This document shows positions 6,564 through 12,238 of a DNA stretch of 12,238 bases, in pieces. How positions within the stretch are numbered: position 1 is the first letter of the stretch; every line of letters begins with the position of its first letter. Origin of the DNA: Pseudomonadota bacterium. GTDB taxonomy: Bacteria > Pseudomonadota > Alphaproteobacteria > Rhodospirillales > 2-02-FULL-58-16. The stretch covers positions 1 through 12,238 of the forward strand of contig JADFHR010000082.1 in NCBI GenBank assembly GCA_022567015.1, read 5' to 3'. The notes under the pieces were generated by a model. That model was given only the letters and a program-made list of their open reading frames with translations, ran no database searches and was not told the origin of the DNA. A program made the translations under genes and the position numbers.

Positions 6564-7634
6564 CTAGGATGACTCAGGATTCGCGGTGTTCAACACCGAA
6601 ACCCGGACCTGGTCCTGGGAAACGACCCGGTCGCGGCCGCTGCGCTTGGCCATGTACATGGCCTCGTCGGCGCGGGAAATCAACTGGGATACGGGCTCGC
6701 CGTACTCGAACCGGCCCGCCCCGATGGAGACCGTAATGGTGCCCAGGTCCTCGCCGGTGGCGCGGTTTACGACCTTCTTCGTGCCCACCGCCCGGCGGAT
6801 GTTCTCGGCCACGGTGAGGGCGTCCTTGAGGCTGGTGCGCGGCAGGATGATGGCGAACTCCTCGCCGCCGTACCGGGCGGCGGTGTCCTGGCCCTTGATG
6901 CATGCGGTGAGGGTCGAGCCAAGGAGCTTCAGCACCTGGTCGCCCACCTGGTGGCCATAGGTGTCGTTGAATTTCTTGAAATGGTCGATGTCGACCATGA
7001 GCAGGCACAACTCTTCCTCGTTCTTCACGGCCTCGTTGGCGGACCGGCGCAGTTCGATGTCGAACAGCTTGCGGTTGGGGATGGCGGTCAGCGCGTCGGT
7101 CATGGCCTCGAGCCGCATGTCCTCCAGATCCTGTTTGAGCTGGGAGATTTCCCTGGACGAGCCGTCGAGCTTTTCCTGGAGGTTCCTGGTGTGCCCTTCC
7201 ATCGACCGCGTTGCCGAAAGGGCGTCCGCGATGAGGCCCTTGAAGTCGCTCACACTTCCCGATCCGGCGACCTTCCCGGTGATGGCCTCCAGGAACCTGC
7301 CGTACTCGGCGGCACCGGCGCCCGCCGAATCCAGGTAGGCGAGGATATTGGCCAGTTCCGACCCGATCCTTTCGGCGGCGTCGGTGGCAGCCGTGCCCTC
7401 GTGAATGAAGGTGAAGAATCTTTGGAAGATTTCGGCGTTGCGCGCCTCTGTGAACTCCTCGTTTTCCTCGAGCAGCGCATCCAGGTGGCGGGTGAGGTCC
7501 GGGTGCCTGCCCGAGTGATAGACAAACCACACGGCAAAATTATTGGGAGTGGCGGGGATCCCCCTTGTTTCCATAAAGGACATCACGGACTGCGCGTATT
7601 CGCCCGCCTTTTCTAAGGATTCCGAATACTCCAC
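6564..7634 (-). CDS. soluble diguanylate cyclase (GGDEF domain), about 356 aa
   Basis: This is a cytoplasmic enzyme that would make c-di-GMP from two GTP. The chosen GTG start (7634-7632) has GGAGAG at good spacing upstream and gives an N-terminus (V-E-Y-S-E-S-L-E-K-A) that looks like the start of this protein class. An ATG at 7655 (363 aa) is possible, and an in-frame upstream start at 7700 is unlikely. Residues about 1-140 are an all-helical domain with the pattern 'P-N-N-F-A-V-W-F-V-Y-x-S-G', found in alphaproteobacterial GGDEF proteins. A probable coiled coil (about 144-178) links it to the GGDEF domain (about 178-338). The active-site signature is G-G-E-E-F (256-260), a functional form, with 'D-I-D-H-F-K-K-F-N-D' before it. 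At the I-site position the residues are K-G-Q-D (247-250) instead of R-x-x-D, so product inhibition may be weakened. There is no membrane helix, no PAS or receiver domain, and no EAL domain. The gene sits alone between the two MITE-like copies. Confidence 0.92.
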   Translation of the reverse strand: MEYSESLEKAGEYAQSVMSFMETRGIPATPNNFAVWFVYHSGRHPDLTRHLDALLEENEEFTEARNAEIFQRFFTFIHEGTAATDAAERIGSELANILAYLDSAGAGAAEYGRFLEAITGKVAGSGSVSDFKGLIADALSATRSMEGHTRNLQEKLDGSSREISQLKQDLEDMRLEAMTDALTAIPNRKLFDIELRRSANEAVKNEEELCLLMVDIDHFKKFNDTYGHQVGDQVLKLLGSTLTACIKGQDTAARYGGEEFAIILPRTSLKDALTVAENIRRAVGTKKVVNRATGEDLGTITVSIGAGRFEYGEPVSQLISRADEAMYMAKRSGRDRVVSQDQVRVSVLNTANPESS

Positions 7635-7741
7635 CGCTCTCTCTCCGTCCCCCATGCACCGGCGGGACGCCCGCGCATCGGGTGTTCGAAGCATACCCAT
7701 CCCGCCGCCGAGTCCAAGGGAAAATTCTTCCCCCGGGAGCC

Positions 7742-8017
7742 GTGGCGCGGCTCACAAACCGGGTCATCAACGGGCTTCCCCGGAACGGGTCCGTTTCGGA
7801 CGATGAGGGCGCGGCCCTATGGCAGGCCGCGGCGGCGCTGGAGGCGGGCCTGCCCGAGGACGTCCTGGAAATGACCCATGGGCTCGTCGATCACTGCCGG
7901 GAGACGGGCTCGTTCACCGGTAGCTTCTCGATGCGCTACTGCCTTGGCGTTATCCACGACCAGTACATGCGCAGCCTCAACTTCGAATACTGGAAAGCCA
8001 TCAGGCCGACAAGCTGA
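7742..8017 (+). CDS. hypothetical protein, about 91 aa
   Basis: This is an unrecognised gene divergent from the diguanylate cyclase. The frame has clear G/C bias at third positions and reads like a folded protein: a helical stretch rich in Ala/Leu (about residues 22-45) and a conserved-looking C-terminal part ending F-E-Y-W-K-A-I-R-P-T-S. No membrane segment or signal peptide is visible. The start is uncertain. GTG at 7742 has GGGAG close upstream (spacing only 2) and leaves about 107 bases to the cyclase start for two promoters. GTG at 7682 would add 20 residues but overlap the cyclase's alternative upstream starts. There is no ATG near the 5' end. It lies between the two repeat elements, and a partner role with the cyclase is possible but unsupported. 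It may also be the remnant of a longer gene. Confidence 0.5.
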   Translation: MARLTNRVINGLPRNGSVSDDEGAALWQAAAALEAGLPEDVLEMTHGLVDHCRETGSFTGSFSMRYCLGVIHDQYMRSLNFEYWKAIRPTS

Positions 8018-8126
8018 GGCGGCGACACTCCGAGCGCCGAGCGAGGAGATTGCCCCAACCCCGGGGGCAGCGCAAAAGCGATATCCTTCACCAACTGTTG
8101 CGCTGGCTCTGGTTGCGGACGTTTAG

Positions 8127-8150
8127 GTCCGCTTTTGGCTAAAAGCGGAC
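8127..8150. repeat. perfect GTCCGCTTTT...AAAAGCGGAC palindrome
   Basis: GTCCGCTTTT (8127-8136) and AAAAGCGGAC (8141-8150) form a perfect 10-bp stem around the loop GGCT. It is the best-preserved member of the palindrome family in the window and stands about 70 bases before MITE-like copy 2. A similar palindrome stands about 22 bases before copy 1. Confidence 0.8.
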
Positions 8151-8172
8151 GTTCTGAGGGCCGTTGATCTTC

Positions 8173-8197
8173 GTCCGCTTTACCCCTGAAAGCAGAC
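8173..8197. repeat. GTCCGCTTT...AAAGCAGAC palindrome
   Basis: GTCCGCTTT (8173-8181) pairs with AAAGCAGAC (8189-8197) with one mismatch, around a 7-base loop. It is a second palindrome of the same family, 22 bases after the first. Confidence 0.7.
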
Positions 8198-8219
8198 ATC
8201 CGAAAGGCGGTCGCTGCAC

Positions 8220-8395
8220 GTCTGCTAATGACCCAGGCTGTGTAAAAACTCGGGTCGGAAGAGCGTCGGCGCAACAATAGAATCGGCAATAGCGGACGCG
8301 TGAACCATTATTGCCTGCGACGGCAGTTACGCGAATCAATGTTGCGCGTTCGGGCCTCGAAAATAGTTTTTACACAGCCTGGGTCATTAGCGGAC
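8220..8395 (+). mobile_element. MITE-like element, copy 2 (176 bp, intact ends)
   Basis: The terminal inverted repeats are about 31 bp with one mismatch. The left end reads GTCTGCTAATGACCCAGG... and continues through TGTGTAAAAACT. The right end (about 8365-8395) is its reverse complement, ending in ATTAGCGGAC. Inside, GCGCAACA (8269-8276) pairs with TGTTGCGC (8340-8347), and GGCAATA (8285-8291) pairs with TATTGCC (8309-8315), so the whole element could fold into one long hairpin. It encodes no transposase. It aligns without gaps to copy 1 at 6256-6431. The minus-strand frame through the left end (L-L-L-R-R-R-S-S-D-P) is open in both copies but is repeat-derived, not a gene. Confidence 0.8.
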
Positions 8396-8417
8396 TTCAG
8401 CACCGACCCTGAGATTG

Positions 8418-8442
8418 GTCCGCTATGCGGCGTAGAGCGGAC
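8418..8442. repeat. GTCCGCT...AGCGGAC palindrome downstream of pyk
   Basis: GTCCGCT (8418-8424) pairs with AGCGGAC (8436-8442) around an 11-base loop. It lies 22 bases after copy 2 and about 38 bases beyond the pyruvate kinase stop, so it may double as a stem at the 3' end of that transcript. Confidence 0.65.
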
Positions 8443-8479
8443 ATCGCCACCCGCAACACCAGTTAATGAGTCCATAGCC

Positions 8480-9895
8480 CTACTCCACCCAGGCGATGCG
8501 CAGGATGTTGGTGGCGCCGGGGGTGCCGAAGGGCACGCCGGCGGTGATCACCAGCCGTTCGCCCGGGCCGGCGAACCCCTCTTTCGAGGCAACGCGGATG
8601 GCGTCGTTCACCATCTCGGCGAAGCTGTGCAACTCGCGCGTCAGCACCGGGTGGACGCCCCATACCATGGCCAGAAGCCGCGCCGTGGCGGGGTTGGGGG
8701 TGAGCCCGAGGATGGGAACATTGGGCCGCTCGCGGGCGGCGCGGAACGTGGTCGAGCCGGTGGACGTGAAGGTGACGACGGCCGCCGCCGCGACCGTGCC
8801 GGCCACTTGGCGGGCGGCGGCGGTGATGGCGTCCGCCGCGGTGGCCTCGGGCGCATGGCGTTCGGCTTCCATGATCTTGCGGTACGCCGGGTCGCGCTCC
8901 ACCCGGTAGATGATGCGGTCCATCATGGCGACCGCCTCGACCGGATACTCGCCGACCGCGGTTTCCGCCGACAGCATGACCGCGTCGGCGCCATCGTAGA
9001 CGGCGGTGGCCACGTCGGAGGCCTCGGCCCGGGTGGGCGTCGGCGAATGGACCATGGACTCCAGCATCTGCGTCGCCACCACCACCGGCTTGCCGGCGTG
9101 GCGGCAGGTGCGGATAATGAGCTTCTGCAGGCCCGGCACATCCTCGGGCGGGACCTCGACGCCCAGGTCCCCGCGCGCCACCATCACCGCGTCCGCCAGG
9201 GTCACGATCTCGTCGAGGTGATCGATGGCGGCCGGCTTTTCCAACTTCACCATGATCGCGGCGCGGCCGGCGATGAGCTTGCGCGCCTCGGCCACGTGCT
9301 CGGGCGTTTGCACGAACGACAGGGCGATCCAGTCGACGCCCAGATCCAGTCCGAAACGCAGGTCCTCGCGGTCCTTTCCGGTCAGCGCCGAGAGGTCCAG
9401 CACGGCGCTTGGCACGTTCACCCCCTTGTGGTCCGACAACTCGCCGCCGGTGACCACCTTGGTCTCGGCGAAGTCGGAACCGCAGCGCACCACGCGCAGG
9501 CGGATCTTGCCGTCGTCCAGCAGAAGGTCCGTTTTGGGCTTGAGCGCCGCGAAAATCTCCGGATGGGGCAGCGGCACGCGGTGTTTGGTACCGGGCTCCC
9601 TGGACAGGTCCAGGCGGAAGGCATCGCCGGCCTGCAGAAGGATCCGCCCGCCTTCGAATTCGCCCACCCTGAGCTTCGGCCCCTGCAGATCCAGCATGAT
9701 TCCGATGGGGCGGTCGTAGCGCGTTTCCAGCTTGCGGATGGCCGCGAAACGCCGCTTGTGGTCGGCCCGAATTCCGTGACTGAAATTGAGCCGGAAGACG
9801 TCGGCCCCCGCCTCGAACAACTTGGCGATACGCGACTGGGTGGACGTGGCCGGACCCAGGGTGGCGATGATCTTGGCGTTCCGTCTGCGTCGCAT
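8480..9895 (-). CDS. pyk: pyruvate kinase, 471 aa
   Basis: This enzyme transfers phosphate from phosphoenolpyruvate to ADP, giving pyruvate and ATP in the cytoplasm. The full-length TIM-barrel family pattern is present. It includes the N-terminal K-I-I-A-T-L-G-P (8-15) and R-L-N-F-S-H-G (35-41), with Arg35, Asn37, Ser39 and His40. D-L-Q-G-P-K-L-R (69-76) opens the B domain. M-V-K-L-E-K-P (215-221) carries catalytic Lys217 and metal ligand Glu219. V-M-V-A-R-G-D-L-G-V-E (237-247) follows with Asp243, then A-T-Q-M-L-E-S-M (274-281). The C-terminal regulatory domain runs from about 350 to the end. Length is normal for bacterial enzymes (about 470-480). The ATG has no clear ribosome binding site, but the sequence starts exactly at the family's N-terminus. 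It follows the glycerate kinase gene on the same strand by 94 bases, as ttuE follows ttuD in tartrate-utilisation clusters. It could therefore be either the housekeeping or the catabolic isozyme. Confidence 0.96.
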   Translation of the reverse strand: MRRRRNAKIIATLGPATSTQSRIAKLFEAGADVFRLNFSHGIRADHKRRFAAIRKLETRYDRPIGIMLDLQGPKLRVGEFEGGRILLQAGDAFRLDLSREPGTKHRVPLPHPEIFAALKPKTDLLLDDGKIRLRVVRCGSDFAETKVVTGGELSDHKGVNVPSAVLDLSALTGKDREDLRFGLDLGVDWIALSFVQTPEHVAEARKLIAGRAAIMVKLEKPAAIDHLDEIVTLADAVMVARGDLGVEVPPEDVPGLQKLIIRTCRHAGKPVVVATQMLESMVHSPTPTRAEASDVATAVYDGADAVMLSAETAVGEYPVEAVAMMDRIIYRVERDPAYRKIMEAERHAPEATAADAITAAARQVAGTVAAAAVVTFTSTGSTTFRAARERPNVPILGLTPNPATARLLAMVWGVHPVLTRELHSFAEMVNDAIRVASKEGFAGPGERLVITAGVPFGTPGATNILRIAWVE

Positions 9896-9989
9896 GGCGG
9901 AACCATAAGCCCCGGTCCCCGCCGGTGCCAGAATTTATGCGGGTTTCCGGGATAATCTCCCGGCCACCGGCGGGCAGAGCGTCTTTGCT

Positions 9990-11294
9990 CTAGCCGTCGA
10001 CGAGGATGGCGCGGAAGTCGTTGACGTTGGTGAGCGTCGGCCCGGTGACCACGAGATCGTCGAGGGCGGCGAAAAAGCGATACGCGTCGTTGTCCGCCAA
10101 CAGGGCGGCGGCGTCCAGGCCCAGCCTCTCGGCGCGCGCCAGGGTGTCCGGACGAACGATGCCCCCGGCGTTGTCCTCGGTTCCGTCGATGCCGTCGGTG
10201 TCACAGGCGATGGCGCGCACCTCCGGTTGCCCGTGCAGCGCCAGCGCAAGGGCGAGCAGGAATTCCGCGTTGCGCCCGCCCCGGCCCCGGCCCGTGACCG
10301 TCACCGTGGTTTCGCCGCCCGACAGGAACACACACGGAGGGGCCGCGCCGCGCAGGGCGGCGGCGCATTCCGGGGCCGCCCAGTCCGGTGCCGCAAGCGG
10401 TTCGCGCCGCGCCGCGCCGAGGGCAATGGCGGCGTGGGCCTCAGCCACCCGGCGGGCTTCACCCTCGATGGCGTCGCCCAGGATGATCGGCGCGTACCCT
10501 GCGGCGCGGGCGGTTTCGGCCGCCGCCTCGAGGGCCGTTCGAGGCGTCGCCACCAAGACCGTCTCGGACCGCGCGAGGCGCTCGTCTCCGGGCTTTGGCG
10601 TCTCTTCGCCGGCCCCGCTCAATTGCCTGGACACCGCCTCCGGCGGCTCGATGCCGTACTTCTCCAGCACCGCCCTGGCGTCGGCAAAGGTGGTGGGGTC
10701 GGCGACCGTGGGGCCCGACGCGATCACCGCCGGGTCGTCGCCGGGAACATCGGAGATGGCCAGGGTGACGACTCGCGCCGGAAAGGCCGCCGCCGCCAGG
10801 CGTCCGCCCTTGACCGCCGAGAGGTGTTTCCTGACGCAGTTCATCTCGGAGATGGTCGCCCCGGATTTAAGCAGCGCCGCGTTCACCGCCTGTTTGTCCT
10901 CCAGGGTCAGGCCGGGCGCCGGCAGGGCGAGAAGCGCCGACCCGCCGCCGGAGATCAGGCACACCACCAGGTCGTCCGCGCCGAGCGCCCCGACCGTCTC
11001 CACGATGCGCGCCGCCGCCGCCCGGCCGGCGGCGTCGGGCACCGGATGGGCCGCCTCCACCACCTCGATCCCCCGGCACGGCACCGCGTGGCCGTAGCGG
11101 GTGACCACCAGGCCCGAAAGCCGGCCCGGCCAGTGTTCCTCCACCGCCCGCGCCATGGCCGCGGCGGCCTTGCCGAACCCCACCACCACGGTCCGGCCCT
11201 TGGGCCGGACGGGAAGATTGGCCGGCACGCAATGGGCGGGCTGGGACACGGCCACGGCCCTGTCGAACATGGATCGGAGAAGCTGATCGCCCAT
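9990..11294 (-). CDS. ttuD: glycerate 2-kinase (GckA/TtuD, MOFRL family), 434 aa
   Basis: This enzyme phosphorylates D-glycerate with ATP to 2-phosphoglycerate, feeding lower glycolysis or the serine cycle. TtuD of this family was first annotated as hydroxypyruvate reductase. The N-terminal DUF4147 domain (about 1-240) has G-F-G-K-A-A-A (39-45), with the conserved lysine Lys42, and the phosphate-binding S-G-G-G-S-A-L-L (115-122). It also has K-H-L-S-A-V-K-G-G-R-L (156-166) and S-D-V-P-G-D-D (181-187). The C-terminal MOFRL domain (about 320-430) has L-S-G-G-E-T-T-V-T-V (324-333), G-G-R-N-A-E-F-L-L-A (339-348), D-T-D-G-I-D-G (365-371) and T-G-P-T-x-T-N-V-N-D (418-427). Length is normal. The start is the ATG at 11294; a longer frame to 11429 adds 45 residues that do not resemble the family. 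It is the first gene of the pair with pyruvate kinase. Together with enolase, encoded elsewhere, they turn glycerate into pyruvate. It is divergent from cheZ. The alternative name gckA applies equally. Confidence 0.93.
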   Translation of the reverse strand: MGDQLLRSMFDRAVAVSQPAHCVPANLPVRPKGRTVVVGFGKAAAAMARAVEEHWPGRLSGLVVTRYGHAVPCRGIEVVEAAHPVPDAAGRAAAARIVETVGALGADDLVVCLISGGGSALLALPAPGLTLEDKQAVNAALLKSGATISEMNCVRKHLSAVKGGRLAAAAFPARVVTLAISDVPGDDPAVIASGPTVADPTTFADARAVLEKYGIEPPEAVSRQLSGAGEETPKPGDERLARSETVLVATPRTALEAAAETARAAGYAPIILGDAIEGEARRVAEAHAAIALGAARREPLAAPDWAAPECAAALRGAAPPCVFLSGGETTVTVTGRGRGGRNAEFLLALALALHGQPEVRAIACDTDGIDGTEDNAGGIVRPDTLARAERLGLDAAALLADNDAYRFFAALDDLVVTGPTLTNVNDFRAILVDG

Positions 11295-11548
11295 CGCCCG
11301 TTCCCCGGCCCAGAGGGTGCACGTGAATGCTAGCCCCCATAGTAAAGGGATGGCGGAACCGTCCGCACGAAAATTGTCTGCCCCGGGCCGAATACCTGAC
11401 CGGTACCTCCAATGGATAGTTCCGGTCATACGGGCACATACGATACGATGGGACCTGCCACGAACAACCGCCGGGACCGCCGGGCGCCGTCCGTCACGGC
11501 CACACGAAACCGGTGTTTTCCTGTGATTGCCGGAAAGGAAGGTTGAGG

Positions 11549-12103
11549 TTGCAAACCCAGCGCGACACCGTCGCCGGCCAGAGCGATGCAGAGGCCCTCA
11601 AGCACGAGCTGGTGGGCCTGTTCCAATACATCCGGCGGGTGCGCCAGGAGATCGCCGCCATCTACCGTCCCGACGACGACGACAATCAGTTCGACAGCAT
11701 GGCCGACCAGCTTGACGCCATCGTCGGAACCACCGAGGAAGCGACCAACACGATCATGGAGGCCATGGAAAACAACGACGAAATCCTGGCCAAGCTGCGG
11801 CAGGGGATCACCGATGCCGACCACCTTGCCTGCCTTGACATGATCGGCGCGAACGGCGCCGCCGTTTTCGAGGCATGTTCCTTCCAGGACATTACCGGGC
11901 AAAGGGTGTCCAAGGTGGTAAAGTCGGTCTCCTATGTGGAAGAGCGGATCAACGCCCTCATCGAAATCTGGGGCAAGGACGAACTCGACAACGTCGACGT
12001 CAAGCCGGAGCGGGAAAAGACCGCCGACGAGAAGCTGGTGCACGGCCCCCAGCTCGCGGGCAAGGGCATCAGCCAGGACGAGATCGACAAGCTGTTCGAC
12101 TAG
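11549..12103 (+). CDS. cheZ: CheZ-type CheY-P phosphatase, 184 aa
   Basis: This is a cytoplasmic phosphatase that speeds dephosphorylation of the chemotaxis response regulator CheY-P. The chosen start is the TTG at 11549, with AAGGAAGG (11535-11542) six bases upstream. An in-frame GTG at 11513 would add residues lying before this site, and TTG at 11543 is too close to it. The protein is almost entirely helical: about residues 13-40, then a long helical hairpin through about 50-85 and 100-142. The active-site motif S-F-Q-D-I-T-G-Q-R (111-119) corresponds to F-Q-D-L-T-G-Q of E. coli CheZ, with the catalytic Asp (114) and Gln (118) in place. After a charged linker (about 145-172) it ends in G-I-S-Q-D-E-I-D-K-L-F-D (173-184). 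This resembles the C-terminal CheY-binding helix of CheZ and the N-terminal CheY-binding peptide of FliM. It is shorter than E. coli CheZ (214 aa). No cheY, receptor or flagellar gene is in the window. Confidence 0.9.
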   Translation: MQTQRDTVAGQSDAEALKHELVGLFQYIRRVRQEIAAIYRPDDDDNQFDSMADQLDAIVGTTEEATNTIMEAMENNDEILAKLRQGITDADHLACLDMIGANGAAVFEACSFQDITGQRVSKVVKSVSYVEERINALIEIWGKDELDNVDVKPEREKTADEKLVHGPQLAGKGISQDEIDKLFD

Positions 12104-12238
12104 TGGCCTGCATCAGCTAAAGTGCACCCCTACGATCGCTTTTCCCGTTTCCTCGGTAGGAGGGGAGGCGCAGGCGATGGCGGCCCATCGGAAAGCCTTC
12201 CCGACGCCCCGGGGGGCCACCGGGGGGTGTCCCCCCGA

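Noticed and set aside
6210..8442. CRISPR-like reading of the repeated palindromes
   Set aside because: Spacing is irregular, there are few copies, the repeats differ, and no cas gene is present. They are dispersed palindromes.
8300..9955. 551-codon plus-strand open frame opposite pyruvate kinase
   Set aside because: It is antisense to a clear pyruvate kinase and begins inside the MITE-like element. Its length comes from high GC and lack of stops.
12177..12238. Possible new gene starting at ATG 12177 after GGAGG, running off the window
   Set aside because: Only about 20 codons are visible, Pro/Gly-rich, and the last bases form a GC hairpin (12221-12237), so a terminator or leader is as likely as a gene.

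Overview
The window reads as a stretch of a high-GC Alphaproteobacterium, probably of a Rhodospirillales-like lineage. The reasons are strong G/C bias at third codon positions, a short HIG1/twin-transmembrane protein, an alphaproteobacterial-style CheZ, a glycerate kinase-pyruvate kinase pair, a malyl-CoA lyase remnant, and dispersed GTCCGCT...AGCGGAC palindromes of a type I recall from this class. The lineage is inference. No ribosomal or other marker gene is present to fix it.

Layout, left to right. Positions 1-600 hold a small predicted outer-membrane lipoprotein (+). A two-helix HIG1-like membrane protein (-) follows at 590-796. Roughly 860-1440 is non-coding and ends in a strikingly AT-rich patch (about 1246-1378) with a good sigma70-like promoter. 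This promoter feeds a secreted FecR-domain protein (1447-2553). Its Gly/Ser-rich repeat tail is thrown out of frame by an apparent one-base shift near 2500, and the tail continues in another frame to 2764. After a perfect long hairpin comes a 938-residue CHASE2-PAS-GGDEF-EAL membrane protein (2870-5686), predicted to make and/or break c-di-GMP. FecR plus CHASE2 looks like a two-gene periplasmic sensing and c-di-GMP output module.

Positions 5687-8480 are a mosaic of remnants and repeats. They hold a truncated malyl-CoA lyase gene (-), two copies of a 176-bp MITE-like element with terminal inverted repeats in the same orientation (6256-6431 and 8220-8395), and several GTCCGCT palindromes. Between the two element copies lie a soluble GGDEF diguanylate cyclase (-) and a divergent small gene of unknown function (+).

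Positions 8480-11294 carry a two-gene minus-strand operon, glycerate 2-kinase then pyruvate kinase, matching the ttuD-ttuE arrangement known from tartrate/glycerate metabolism. A divergent cheZ-type gene (11549-12103) encodes a CheY-P phosphatase with a FliM-like CheY-binding tail.

Two c-di-GMP enzymes and a chemotaxis phosphatase within 10 kb suggest a region concerned with motility and surface behaviour. No flagellar, chemoreceptor or biofilm structural gene is visible here, so that link is inference. I see no tRNA, rRNA, CRISPR array, transposase or phage gene.
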